From Flavobacterium sp. HTF (GTDB taxonomy: Bacteria > Bacteroidota > Bacteroidia > Flavobacteriales > Flavobacteriaceae): a stretch of DNA of 64,000 nt. The notes under the pieces were generated by a model. It did not search any database and was not told the origin of the DNA. It worked only from the letters and a program-made list of their open reading frames with translations. Each line of letters starts with the position of its first letter. Positions within the stretch are counted from its first letter, which is position 1. The stretch spans positions 1 to 64,000 of the forward strand of contig NZ_QETH01000002.1 of assembly GCF_003105115.1 (NCBI RefSeq). Direction: 5' to 3'. The translations under genes and the position numbers were made by a program. Positions 7,595-16,477 of this stretch are shown in pieces.

Positions 7595-10108
7595 ATGATT
7601 AGAGTAATAGTAGTTGGAAACGGCATGGTTGGTTATAAATTTTGCGAAAAATTCGTTGCAAAATCAGGACAGGAAAAGTATCAGGTAACGGTATTTGGTG
7701 AAGAACCAAGACGTGCTTACGATCGTGTTCACTTAAGTGAATACTTTGGAGGAAAAACAGCAGATGATTTAGCACTATCAACTACTGACTGGTACGGACA
7801 AAACAATATTATTCTAAATACATCAGAATTAATTACAGATATTAATCGCAATGAAAAAACAATCCATACGCATCTGGGAAAAACACATACGTATGACTAC
7901 TTAGTTTTGGCAACAGGCTCTTCTGCTTTTGTACCACCAATTGATGGAGTAGAAAAAGAAGGCGTTTTTGTATACAGAACCATCGAAGATCTGGATGCGA
8001 TCATGGCTTACGCTAAAAAAATAAAACAAAAAGGAGCCACAGAAGCTGCAGTTTTAGGAGGCGGTTTATTAGGCCTTGAAGCTGCAAAAGCTGTTAGGGA
8101 TTTAGGATTGAATCCGCATGTGGTAGAATTTGCACCACGTTTGATGCCAAGACAATTGGATCAGGGCGCGAGCGATATGCTGCAATCTAAAATTGAAGAA
8201 TTAAATATTGGAATTCATCTTAACAAAGCAACGCAATATATTGACGGGAAAGAAAACATAACAGGAATGATGTTTGCTAACGACGAATTGTTAAAAGTAG
8301 ACATGTTGGTTATATCTGCCGGAATTAAACCCCGCGACGAACTGGCAAGGGTTTCAGGACTCGAAGTTGGCGTAAGGGGCGGAATTGTGGTAAACAATCA
8401 AATGCAGACATCAGATCCTTCTATTTTTGCGATTGGCGAAGCGGCACTTTATAATCATAACATTTACGGACTTGTTGCTCCAGGTTACGAAATGGCCGAT
8501 GTAGCCGCTGAGCAAATCTTAAATGGTTCCAAAACCATGAGAGAAACCATCGATATGTCAACACAGTTAAAACTGATTGGTGTTGAAGTGGCTAGTTTTG
8601 GTGATCCTTTTATCGAAAATGAACATGTTACTGCGATTGTTTACGAGAATAAATTAAGCGGAGTTTACAAAAGAATCAACGTTACAAAAGATTCCAAAAC
8701 CTTATTAGGCGGAATTTTAGTTGGTGATTCAAGTGATTACAATTCACTTTTTCAGATTTATAATAACGGAATGGCTTTGCCTAAAAATCCTGAAGATCTG
8801 ATTTTAGGTTCCCGCGACGGTTCTGAAGGTTCTTCTATGGGAAGCGCAATGGATTTACCGGATACGGCTGTAATCTGTTCCTGCGAAAATGTAACCAAAG
8901 GCGCCATCTGCTGCAAAATTTTAGACGAATCCTGCGCTACTTTTTCAGATGTTGTCAAAGCAACCAAAGCAACTTCAGGTTGCGGAGGCTGTAAACCAAT
9001 GGTTTCAGATTTAGTAAAAGCAGCTCAGAAATCTTTAGGAAAAGAAGTAAAAGAGGTTATTTGTGAGCATTTCAGCTATACGCGCCAGGAATTATTTGAT
9101 TTGGTAAAAATCAACAAATATGAGAATTTCTACGATGTTCTGGATCATCATGGAAAAGGCGATGGCTGTGAAGTCTGCAAACCCGTTGTCGCTTCTATTT
9201 TTTCCAGTATTTACAACGATACAGCCAATAAACATGTTACAACTCAGGATACAAATGACAGGTTTCTAGCCAACATTCAACGAAACGGAACCTATTCTGT
9301 TGTTCCAAGAGTTGCCGGAGGAGAAATTACTGCCGAGAAACTAATCGTGATAGGCGAAGTAGCCAAACAATTCGATTTATATACTAAAATTACCGGAGCA
9401 CAGCGAGTAGATTTATTCGGAGCGCATTTGAGTGATTTACCGAAAATCTGGAAAATCTTAATCGATAACGGTTTTGAAAGCGGTCATGCCTACGGAAAAT
9501 CGCTTCGTGCCGTAAAAAGCTGCGTTGGAAATGCCTGGTGCCGTTACGGAATGGACGACAGCGCCGGATTTGCCATCGAACTCGAAAACCGATATAAAGG
9601 AATCCGTTCTCCTCATAAACTAAAAGGTGGTGTTTCGGCCTGCATTCGCGAATGCGCCGAAGCCCGCGGAAAAGATTTCGGATTAATTGCCGTTGAAGGC
9701 GGATGGAATTTATACATCGCAGGAAATGGCGGTGCCAACCCAAAACACGCGGTTTTATTAGCCGAAAAAATCGACAAAGAAACGGTAATCAAATATATGG
9801 ATAGATTCTTAATGTATTACATCCGTACAGCCGGCCCGCTGATTCGAACTTCAACCTGGTTAGAAAAATTAGATGGCGGTTTGGAGTATTTGAAACAGGT
9901 AATTATCGAAGACAGTTTGGGAATCTGCGAAACTTTAGAAGCTGAAATGCAGACTTTGGTAAATACTTTCGAATGCGAATGGAAACAAGTTTTAGAAAAA
10001 CCAAGATTATTAAAACGTTTCAATCATTTTGTGAATTCTGAAGAGAAAGACGATAATATTGCTTTTGTTCCTCTCAGAGATCAAAAAATGCCAAAAGCCT
10101 GGACTTAA
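7595..10108 (+). CDS. nirB: Nitrite reductase [NAD(P)H], large subunit
   Basis: 837 residues, the usual length of assimilatory NirB. It reduces nitrite to ammonium in the cytoplasm with six electrons from NAD(P)H. Domains in order: FAD/NAD(P)-binding oxidoreductase (VVGNGMVGYKFCEKF at the N terminus, VLGGGLLGLEAAKAV near residue 150); two BFD-type [2Fe-2S] segments (CSCENVTKGAI to SGCGGCKP, and CEHFSYTRQEL to GDGCEVCKP); then the nitrite/sulfite reductase core. The core has the sirohaem-[4Fe-4S] pattern CVGNAWCRYG with GVSACIRECAEARGKDFG. It is the first gene of the nitrate assimilation region; cobA for sirohaem lies at 28.6-29.4 kb. Confidence 0.97.
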   Translation: MIRVIVVGNGMVGYKFCEKFVAKSGQEKYQVTVFGEEPRRAYDRVHLSEYFGGKTADDLALSTTDWYGQNNIILNTSELITDINRNEKTIHTHLGKTHTYDYLVLATGSSAFVPPIDGVEKEGVFVYRTIEDLDAIMAYAKKIKQKGATEAAVLGGGLLGLEAAKAVRDLGLNPHVVEFAPRLMPRQLDQGASDMLQSKIEELNIGIHLNKATQYIDGKENITGMMFANDELLKVDMLVISAGIKPRDELARVSGLEVGVRGGIVVNNQMQTSDPSIFAIGEAALYNHNIYGLVAPGYEMADVAAEQILNGSKTMRETIDMSTQLKLIGVEVASFGDPFIENEHVTAIVYENKLSGVYKRINVTKDSKTLLGGILVGDSSDYNSLFQIYNNGMALPKNPEDLILGSRDGSEGSSMGSAMDLPDTAVICSCENVTKGAICCKILDESCATFSDVVKATKATSGCGGCKPMVSDLVKAAQKSLGKEVKEVICEHFSYTRQELFDLVKINKYENFYDVLDHHGKGDGCEVCKPVVASIFSSIYNDTANKHVTTQDTNDRFLANIQRNGTYSVVPRVAGGEITAEKLIVIGEVAKQFDLYTKITGAQRVDLFGAHLSDLPKIWKILIDNGFESGHAYGKSLRAVKSCVGNAWCRYGMDDSAGFAIELENRYKGIRSPHKLKGGVSACIRECAEARGKDFGLIAVEGGWNLYIAGNGGANPKHAVLLAEKIDKETVIKYMDRFLMYYIRTAGPLIRTSTWLEKLDGGLEYLKQVIIEDSLGICETLEAEMQTLVNTFECEWKQVLEKPRLLKRFNHFVNSEEKDDNIAFVPLRDQKMPKAWT

Positions 10109-10117
10109 AAAAATATT

Positions 10118-10299
10118 TTGTCACAAAGACACAAAGTCACGAAGTCAAATTATAAAACTTAAAAAAAACTTTGCGCCTTCGCGCCTTCGCGGCAAAACAC
10201 CACAAGCTCCAAAAAAAGAAAAAAAATCATTAAACGTTTGCTGTCCTTCTTACCCTCTTTTTTACTGCGCCATCAACTCTCTTGATTGTAAAAAGAGGG
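10118..10299 (+). repeat. nirB-nirD gap: intergenic repeat plus strong hairpin
   Basis: Positions 10118-10195 hold a repeat of the cacaaagacacaaagtcac / gcgccttcgcgccttcgcgg type. At 10253-10299, CCCTCTTTTT and AAAAAGAGGG arms enclose a smaller ATCAA/TTGAT stem. The hairpin ends 30 nt before the nirD start. It has no T run after it, so it may act as an RNA stability or processing element rather than a terminator. Confidence 0.55.
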
Positions 10300-10329
10300 C
10301 TAAGAAACAGGAACAAAAACAAACTCAAA

Positions 10330-10707
10330 ATGGAAGAAATTTTAAGTCAATACGAAACTGTACACGCAAATGATGCTACAATTTGGTTTAAAGCCGGCAA
10401 AGTAGAAGATTTTCCAACAAACCGTGGCGGATGCATCAAATACAAAAACAAACAAATTGCGATTTTCAATTTTGCACGACGCAACGAATGGTACGCTTGC
10501 CAAAACGCCTGCCCGCACAAAATGGAAATGGTTTTATCAAGAGGAATGACAGGCTCTGCCGACGATATTCCGAAAATCGCCTGCCCGATGCATAAAAAAA
10601 CTTTTTCTCTTGTTGATGGCTCTAACTTAAACGGCGAAGATTTTAAAATTGCAACATATCCAATTAGAGTAGTTGAAAATGAAGTTTTTGTTGGGTTTGT
10701 AGATTAG
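10330..10707 (+). CDS. nirD: Nitrite reductase small subunit
   Basis: 125 residues with a Rieske-type fold. NirD partners NirB in NAD(P)H-dependent nitrite reduction. Visible features are IWFKAGKVEDFP, the region CQNACPHKMEMVLSRG, and IACPMHKKTFSLVDGSNLNG. It retains CP-H and CP-MH elements; many NirD proteins lack a full Rieske cluster set. The frame is open from 10282 through a GTG-like start, but the ATG at 10330 gives the normal NirD N terminus and avoids the hairpin. It is separated from nirB by 221 bp of repeat sequence, unusual for this pair. Confidence 0.93.
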   Translation: MEEILSQYETVHANDATIWFKAGKVEDFPTNRGGCIKYKNKQIAIFNFARRNEWYACQNACPHKMEMVLSRGMTGSADDIPKIACPMHKKTFSLVDGSNLNGEDFKIATYPIRVVENEVFVGFVD

Positions 10708-10712
10708 AAAAA

Positions 10713-10800
10713 TTGTGAGTAGTGAAATGTAAAATGTGAAATGCCTATTCTGATTTTCTACTTTTTCATTTTTTTACTTTTTACATTTCACATTTCACAT
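10713..10800. repeat. Imperfect inverted repeat after nirD
   Basis: Runs of gaaatgtaaaatgtgaaatg on the left mirror catttcacatttcacat on the right, with a T-rich centre. This could fold into a long AU-rich hairpin and end the nirD transcript. Confidence 0.5.
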
Positions 10801-10814
10801 ATTTACTAATTCCG

Positions 10815-10822
10815 TATCTTTG
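10815..10822 (+). promoter_or_regulatory. -7 box TATCTTTG before the DUF4202/kinase operon
   Basis: TATCTTTG fits TAnnTTTG and lies 22 bp before the DUF4202 ATG, indicating that this operon has its own start rather than reading through from nirD. Confidence 0.5.
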
Positions 10823-10844
10823 AAATCTATTATCAAACCAAAAA

Positions 10845-11429
10845 ATGACTACACCTTTCCAAAAAGCAAGCGAATGGATTGATGCTGAAAATGCTCAGGA
10901 TCCTAATATTGAATTAGATCAAAACACCGAATATCCAAAAGAATTATTGTATTCGAACAGGATGTACGAAAAATTATTGCAGTTTGAACCCAATGCTTCA
11001 GAAGAAGTTCAGATTGCCTCAAAAGCACAGCACATCTGCCGATGGAAAGTGGCCCGAGAGTCGTATCCGATGGATCGTGTAGGCTATTTAAAATGGAGAG
11101 AAGAACTAAAAAAATTCCACGCCAAAACTACTGCCGAAATTTTGGAAAAAGCAGGTTATGAGCAAACTTTTATTGACCGTGTTTCTTTTTTAATTGAAAA
11201 GAAATTACTTAAAAAAGATACCGAAACTCAATTGCTTGAAGACGTTATCTGTCTTGTATTTTTAGACTATTATCTCGAACCTTTCGTTCAAAAACATGAT
11301 GAGGAAAAACTAAAAAACATCATCAAAAAAACCTGGGATAAAATGTCTGACAAAGGACATCAGGAAGCCTTAAAAATTAATTATTCTGAAGAAAACTTAA
11401 ACTTAATAAAAGCTTCTTTGGGATTGTAA
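10845..11429 (+). CDS. DUF4202 protein
   Basis: 194 residues, soluble, helical, with no signal peptide or membrane segment. Conserved-looking stretches are PFQKASEWIDAENAQDPN, the His-Cys element SKAQHICRWKVARESYPMDR, YLKWREELKKFHA, and LEDVICLVFLDYYLEPF. The H-x-C-R-W and D residues resemble a metal-binding HD-like arrangement, but no activity is established for the family. It sits 6 bp before the NarX-like kinase and close to nirBD, so a role tied to nitrate or nitrite use is a reasonable guess from context only. Confidence 0.82.
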   Translation: MTTPFQKASEWIDAENAQDPNIELDQNTEYPKELLYSNRMYEKLLQFEPNASEEVQIASKAQHICRWKVARESYPMDRVGYLKWREELKKFHAKTTAEILEKAGYEQTFIDRVSFLIEKKLLKKDTETQLLEDVICLVFLDYYLEPFVQKHDEEKLKNIIKKTWDKMSDKGHQEALKINYSEENLNLIKASLGL

Positions 11430-11435
11430 AAAAAT

Positions 11436-13247
11436 ATGAAGAAAAGCAATCAGGAAGCCGCAGAAAAAATCACTTTCAAAAACTTACGCCGTCTGTATTT
11501 TTTTGCACTTCTTACTATTGCCTTAACGATAATTATCAGTCAGTTTTTAGTACAATACAATCTTAACCAGCAGTTAAGCGATTCTAAAATCATCAATTTC
11601 TCTGGTAAACAAAGAATGCTGAGCCAGAAAATCGTAAAAGAAGTACTGATTTTACATTATGTTTCTGATTCGGCTACAGCCAAAAAAGCTTCACACTTAA
11701 AAGAGGTTTTATACAATTGGAGAAAGAATCATTTTGCTCTTGAAAATGGCAGTGACAGTCTGGGTTTTCCACATCAAAAAAGCGAGATTCTCAATCAATT
11801 ATATCTTGAAATAGAACCAAGTTTTACTAATATTTCTAATGCAGCTCGTATATTTATTTCCAATTTAGAAGCTCAAAATAAGCAAGTCGAAAACCAAAAA
11901 CTGGTTCAATTCATTCTTAAAAACGAAAGCACTTTCCTTTCTAAAATGAACCAGATTGTAACCCAATACGATCTCGAAGCGCACGAAAAAGTTACAGAAC
12001 AACGCCGAATCGAATATTGGATTTTCGGTTTCACTTTACTTGTTCTTCTTTTAGAATTCTTCTTCATTTTTAAACCAACCAACAAGAAAATCGAACGGTT
12101 AATTGCCAAGCTTTTATCTTCTGAAAAGAAAGCTTTGAAACTGGCATATGATACCGAAATCATCAGCGAAATAAAAGAAAACTCCGTAAAAGAATTGAAA
12201 TCGCTCAATTATGCGATGGAAAATACGCTATTGTACTGTCGAATTTCACCTGATGGCTCGATCATTCATATTGGAGAAAAATTTGCCAAACTTTTAAATT
12301 ACACCAAGTTTTCATCCAACAAAAAATTCTCTGAAGTACTAACGGCTGACGAAAAAGAACAGGTTAATTTTGACCGTTTGATTTTCGAAAAACAACGCAG
12401 CGGCTGGCAGGGCGAAATTAAAATTGTTACTAAAGAAGACAAAGATATCTGGCTCGATTTATCGATGGTTCCCGTAATGATCAAAAAAGACGAGCTGGAA
12501 CTTTTAATTGTGTGTTTCAACATCACCGAACGCAAAAAAGCACAGCGTGAAGTCGAACGATTAAATCTTGAAAACACAAACGAAAAAATCAATCAGCAAA
12601 AGATTATTTCGAGCAAAATTGTTGAAAATCAGGAAAACGAACAAAACCGCATTGCCAAAGAAATTCATGACGGAATCGGCCAGATGCTTACAGGCTTAAA
12701 GTTCAGTCTGGAAAGTATCAATCTGGATGATCGTGAAAAATCGGAACAAAAAATCGAGTATTTAAAGAAACTTTCGCTTGATATTATCAAAGGTGTCCGA
12801 ACAGCAACTTTTAACCTGATGCCACCGGAATTGAGCGATCACGGAATTGTTTCCTCACTTGCAAAGCTAGCTCAGGAACTTTCCAAACTGACCGGAAAAG
12901 AAATTCTTTTTTACAACAAAACCGATTTTGACCAGCGCTTAGATTCGTTAATCGAAATCAATATTTACCGCCTTACGCAGGAAGCGATCAACAATGCTAT
13001 CAAATATGCCGAATCCTCGCACATTATTGTGGGCCTTTCACATAGCGACACCCTTTTAAGCATCGTTATTGACGACAATGGAAAAGGTTTTGACATCAAT
13101 TCTGTCGACAAAAAACGAAACAGTGAATCCGGAATGGGACTTTTATTTATGAAAGAAAGAATCCAGTACATCAACGGGCGCGTTTTCATGAACTCCATTC
13201 CGGGAGAAGGAACGAGGATTACTTTTAATATTCCGATACTTAAATAA
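11436..13247 (+). CDS. NarX-like sensor histidine kinase
   Basis: 603 residues. Transmembrane helices lie at about 20-42 and 192-210. Between them is a periplasmic PilJ/NarX-type sensor with the conserved block INFSGKQRMLSQKI, which resembles the nitrate-binding P-box helix of NarX. A PAS domain follows (about 255-375), then a HisKA_3 dimerisation domain with phospho-acceptor His411 (RIAKEIHDGIGQMLTGLKFSL) and a HATPase_c domain (EAINNAIKYAE, IDDNGKGFD, GMGLLFMKERI). Its natural partner is the NarL/FixJ regulator at 14098, although an 850-bp repeat island separates them. Likely signal: nitrate or nitrite. Confidence 0.92.
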   Translation: MKKSNQEAAEKITFKNLRRLYFFALLTIALTIIISQFLVQYNLNQQLSDSKIINFSGKQRMLSQKIVKEVLILHYVSDSATAKKASHLKEVLYNWRKNHFALENGSDSLGFPHQKSEILNQLYLEIEPSFTNISNAARIFISNLEAQNKQVENQKLVQFILKNESTFLSKMNQIVTQYDLEAHEKVTEQRRIEYWIFGFTLLVLLLEFFFIFKPTNKKIERLIAKLLSSEKKALKLAYDTEIISEIKENSVKELKSLNYAMENTLLYCRISPDGSIIHIGEKFAKLLNYTKFSSNKKFSEVLTADEKEQVNFDRLIFEKQRSGWQGEIKIVTKEDKDIWLDLSMVPVMIKKDELELLIVCFNITERKKAQREVERLNLENTNEKINQQKIISSKIVENQENEQNRIAKEIHDGIGQMLTGLKFSLESINLDDREKSEQKIEYLKKLSLDIIKGVRTATFNLMPPELSDHGIVSSLAKLAQELSKLTGKEILFYNKTDFDQRLDSLIEINIYRLTQEAINNAIKYAESSHIIVGLSHSDTLLSIVIDDNGKGFDINSVDKKRNSESGMGLLFMKERIQYINGRVFMNSIPGEGTRITFNIPILK

Positions 13248-13485
13248 TGTGGCAATTTGGTAATGTGCCAATTTGGTAATGTGTCAATTTGAGAATGTGT
13301 CAATTAGGTAATTTGATAATTAGATAATTACTTAAGCATCTTAAAAATTATCTAATTGCTACATTGACTAATTATCTAATTAAACGCTTGTCAGGCTGAG
13401 CGGAGTCGAAGCCCCGCAAAGTAAATCGCAAAAATAATTTTCTAATTTTCTAATTGCCACATTATAATTAGGGCGAGCCACCATC

Positions 13486-13532
13486 CCGATAAGAGGGCAA
13501 ATCTACTTTGTCTTTATTCGCCCTCTTATCGG
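13486..13532. repeat. Perfect 13-bp hairpin
   Basis: CCGATAAGAGGGC (13486-13498) and GCCCTCTTATCGG (13520-13532) are perfect inverted arms with a 21-nt loop. The flanking cgggctatccgggcta sequence resembles a short mobile intergenic element; no coding capacity. Confidence 0.7.
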
Positions 13533-13645
13533 CATGTTGTCGGGCTATCCGGGCTACTTCGGTAGCTTCCTCCTATCCCTCTCGCAAGCAATTGGTTTCA
13601 GAAGAGATTCTTATTTTATTTGGAATTTAAAGCAAAAACCAATCA

Positions 13646-13769
13646 ATTGCCTCCAGCTTTAGCTGGAGGTTACAAAAAAGTAGCAGGAAGGGCTTTAGCC
13701 AAACTTATGCATTTGGCTAAAGCCCTCTCTTTTGTCTACAAAAACCTCCGGCTAAAGCCGGAGGCAATA
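13646..13769. repeat. Nested palindromic repeat, copy 1
   Basis: Outer arms attgcctcc...ggaggcaat enclose inner arms GGGCTTTAGCCAAA / TTGGCTAAAGCCC. The same element with sequence drift is at 54983-55104. Confidence 0.75.
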
Positions 13770-14026
13770 GAAAACCAAACTTTGACAAAGTTATCCCATA
13801 GCTACCAACAATCTTGTCCTTTCGACAAAGGAGAAATCTTCGCAATTAACTCTACAAAGATTGTCGATTTCGATTATGGAATTTCTTTGCATGGCCTCGA
13901 CTCCTCTCAGCCTGACAAATCTATATTCAATTTAGCATTTTAACATTAGATTTTATCTCAAGGATTTCTAATGATTTTTTAATATTGGAATTTGGAATTT
14001 CAAAAAATTGGAATTTTAAATAAAAA

Positions 14027-14070
14027 AAGTACGTATATTAGCATCTTCTTTTTAGATGAATATACGTAAA
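14027..14070 (+). promoter_or_regulatory. Response regulator promoter region with TACGTA sites
   Basis: AAGTACGTAT runs into a -7-like TATATTAG (14034-14041); a small hairpin CATCT/AGATG (14042-14058) and a second TATACGTA (14061-14068) follow. It shares TACGTA half-sites with the nitrate genes, suggesting autoregulation. Confidence 0.45.
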
Positions 14071-14097
14071 AAATCGAGAATCAAAATTAAGTAAACT

Positions 14098-14757
14098 ATG
14101 AGTAATATCATTCGTGTAGTGCTGGCAGATGACCACGTTTTTGTTAGAGACGGAATCAAATCTTTATTGGAAAACGAAGCAAACATCGAGGTTGCAGGTG
14201 AGGCAATTGACGGTGCGGATGCGCTTGAAGTTGTGGCAGAAACGAAACCTGACTTACTTATAGTAGATATTCGTATGCCAAACTTAACCGGTATCGAAGT
14301 AGTAGAAAAACTTAGAAGCGAGAATAATAACGTAAAAATTATCATGCTTTCGATGCACGAATCGGAAGAATATGTTTTGAAATCCATAAAAGCCGGAGCC
14401 GACGGTTATTTACTAAAAGGCTCAAGCAAAGAAGAATTCCTGAAAGCACTCCACAGTGTTGCCGGCGGCGGAAAATACTTCAGCGGTGATATTTCTTCCA
14501 TCCTAATCAGCCAATTGACAAATCCGGCAGCTTCATTAGAACCTAAGCAAAATCTAGGCGATGAAATGATGATTACCAAAAGGGAAAAAGAAATCCTGAC
14601 ACTTTTATTATCCGGAAAAGGAAACAAAGAAATTGCAGAAGCCCTTGATATTAGCAAAAGAACTGCAGAAGTTCACCGTTTTAATTTGATGAAAAAGCTG
14701 AAAGTAAAGAATTTAATGGAACTTTCTAATAAAGCAACAGAATATTCCCTTCTTTAA
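14098..14757 (+). CDS. NarL/FixJ-family response regulator
   Basis: 219 residues. The receiver domain (1-120) has the acidic pair Asp11/Asp12, phospho-acceptor Asp57 (LLIVDIRMP), the Ser/Thr position in IIMLSMHES, and Lys in YLLKGSSKEEF. The C-terminal LuxR-type helix-turn-helix (about 155-217) reads TKREKEILTLLLSGKGNKEIAEALDISKRTAEVHR. It is the likely output of the NarX-like kinase upstream. The nitrate promoters nearby carry NarL-like heptamers, which makes it the best candidate for their regulator. Confidence 0.93.
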   Translation: MSNIIRVVLADDHVFVRDGIKSLLENEANIEVAGEAIDGADALEVVAETKPDLLIVDIRMPNLTGIEVVEKLRSENNNVKIIMLSMHESEEYVLKSIKAGADGYLLKGSSKEEFLKALHSVAGGGKYFSGDISSILISQLTNPAASLEPKQNLGDEMMITKREKEILTLLLSGKGNKEIAEALDISKRTAEVHRFNLMKKLKVKNLMELSNKATEYSLL

Positions 14758-14850
14758 ATATATCTAAAAGATAAAAATCACATTCTTAAAATAGTATTTT
14801 AACAAAATAAACAATCATTTTTATCATGTCGGTAAATCTTTCGGTTTAGA

Positions 14851-14903
14851 TAAAAATACTTAATTTAAAAATACGTATTAATACTTACAAGTACTTATAT
14901 TTG
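14851..14903 (+). promoter_or_regulatory. narK promoter with NarL-like half-sites
   Basis: AATACGTATT (14870-14879), then AATACTTAC, then the palindrome AAGTACTT (14889-14896) abutting TATATTTG (14896-14903), 21 bp before the narK ATG. TACTTAT (14892-14898) overlaps the -7 box exactly as at nirB. Confidence 0.65.
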
Positions 14904-14923
14904 ATAAAACAAATCTAGGTACT

Positions 14924-16402
14924 ATGAAAAATACAAACTCTTTATCGCAATCACACAAGATTTTATTCCTGAATACTTTGGCCTTTACTGTATGTTTTGC
15001 ATGCTGGACCTTAAATGGAGTATTAGTTACTTTTTTAGTAGATAACGGAATTTTTCACTGGAGCGTCGTACAAGTAGGATGGCTGCTTGGAATTCCGATT
15101 TTGACAGGTTCCATAATGCGCTTACCCATCGGAATCCTGACGGATAAATTTGGAGGCAAATACGTATTTTCACTTTTGCTTCTCCTCTGCTCTGTTCCTT
15201 TATTCTTATTACCGCTGGCAGACAGTTTTTTTATGTTTGCTTTACTGAGTTTTTTCTTCGGAATGGTCGGTACAAGTTTTGCAGTCGGAATTGGCTATAC
15301 CTCAATCTGGTATCCAAAAGAATGGCAGGGACGCGCTTTGGGAATTTTCGGAATGGGAAATGCCGGTGCTGCCATCACTACCTTCCTGGCTCCTTCTTTA
15401 TTAAATCATTTTTCTGTTACGGATCCTCAAAACGGCTGGAAGATCCTTCCCGTAATTTACGCAGTTTCGCTTCTCGTTATCGGGGTTGCGTTTTTAATTT
15501 TCGCTAAAAACAAGAAAATAGAAAACCAGACAAAAACAGTTTCTCAAATGCTTCAGTCCTTAAAAAGTGCCCGTGTATGGCGTTTTGGAGCGTACTACTT
15601 TCTGGTCTTCGGATGTTTTGTAGCCTATTCACAATGGCTATTACCCAATTTCATGAACGTCTATCAAACCAGTCTGGTCATGGGCGGTTTATTTGCCACC
15701 ATGTTTAGCTTGCCGTCAGGTGTCATAAGGGCTTTTGGAGGCTATCTGTCTGATAAATTCGGAGCCCGAAAAGTCATGTATTGGGTCTTAAGTTCATCTG
15801 TGATTCTGAGTGCTTTATTAATGGTTCCAAAAATGGAAATCATAACTGCCGGACCCGGAATTTTAGCTGCTAAAAAAGGCGTTGTTAAAGAAATTAGTTC
15901 AAACACTGTAAAAGTCGGCGATAAAGAATATCCTGTACTCCAAAAATCATCTATCGTAAATGAAAATACCATTTTTCCGACAAGCTCAAGCTGGCAAAAT
16001 GTTGTTGTCGCTCAAAATCAAAATGTAGCCAAAAAAGAATTGATCGCAAAAGGTATAACCGTGATTAAATTTGATGCCAATATGTGGGTATTCTTAGTCT
16101 TGGTTATCCTGATCGGAATTTCATGGGGAATTGGTAAAGCTGCTGTTTACAAGCATATTCCGGAATATTTTCCAACAGAAGTGGGTGTTGTCGGCGGCAT
16201 GGTAGGCATGATCGGCGGACTGGGAGGTTTTTTCGGACCTATTATTTTTGGATATCTTCTTACGGCGACCGGAATCTGGTCGAGTTCCTGGATCTTTATA
16301 CTGGTATTTTCTTCTATTTGCCTGATTTGGATGCATTACACAATCACAAAAATTATGAACGAAAAACAACCCGTTTTATCTAAGGTAATTGACAGACAAT
16401 AA
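14924..16402 (+). CDS. narK: NarK-type nitrate/nitrite transporter
   Basis: 492 residues, major facilitator superfamily, about 12 transmembrane helices. The nitrate-porter signatures are present: FACWTLNGVLVTFLVDNG with the conserved Arg in MRLPIGILTDKFGGKYVF, and FGMGNAGAAITTFLAPSLL plus VVGGMVGMIGGLGGFFGPIIFGYLL, the two Gly-rich nitrate signature helices. An unusual loop of about 70 residues (about 305-375, GPGILAAKKGVVKEISSN onward) is inserted between helices. It lies next to the porin and nitrate reductase and should import nitrate. A close paralogue is at 38901-40373. Confidence 0.95.
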   Translation: MKNTNSLSQSHKILFLNTLAFTVCFACWTLNGVLVTFLVDNGIFHWSVVQVGWLLGIPILTGSIMRLPIGILTDKFGGKYVFSLLLLLCSVPLFLLPLADSFFMFALLSFFFGMVGTSFAVGIGYTSIWYPKEWQGRALGIFGMGNAGAAITTFLAPSLLNHFSVTDPQNGWKILPVIYAVSLLVIGVAFLIFAKNKKIENQTKTVSQMLQSLKSARVWRFGAYYFLVFGCFVAYSQWLLPNFMNVYQTSLVMGGLFATMFSLPSGVIRAFGGYLSDKFGARKVMYWVLSSSVILSALLMVPKMEIITAGPGILAAKKGVVKEISSNTVKVGDKEYPVLQKSSIVNENTIFPTSSSWQNVVVAQNQNVAKKELIAKGITVIKFDANMWVFLVLVILIGISWGIGKAAVYKHIPEYFPTEVGVVGGMVGMIGGLGGFFGPIIFGYLLTATGIWSSSWIFILVFSSICLIWMHYTITKIMNEKQPVLSKVIDRQ

Positions 16403-16477
16403 AATTCAATAAAATGATTTTTGTCAGAATATTTATGAAAATTTATTCTTTAAATTTGAACCATCAAAAAGTCAATT

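Larger units (their letters stand above)
13248..14020. repeat. Repeat island between kinase and response regulator
   Basis: About 770 bases with no credible gene, assembled from several intergenic repeats: tandem aatgtg(t/g)caatttgg units (13248-13315); a TAATTAGATAATTA-type AT-rich inverted repeat (13310-13380); GTCAGGCTGAGCGGAGTCGA (13389-13408); a CCGATAAGAGGGC hairpin (13486-13532); the Pro/Gly-like gcctccagctttagctggagg element (13646-13769); and a ctctacaaagattg / cagcctgacaa piece (13850-13920). A 107-codon open frame at 13620-13943 only translates these repeats. Confidence 0.8.

Noticed and set aside
10059..10373. 104-codon open frame overlapping the end of nirB and start of nirD
   Set aside because: It runs through nirB's 3' end, an intergenic repeat and the nirD 5' end in another frame; Lys-rich and without a domain.
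13486..13532. Possible insertion sequence end
   Set aside because: Perfect inverted arms but only 47 bp long, no target-site duplication and no transposase nearby.
13620..13943. 107-codon open frame in the repeat island
   Set aside because: Its sequence is a translation of known palindromic repeats (13646-13769 and 13850-13920); no start context, no family.
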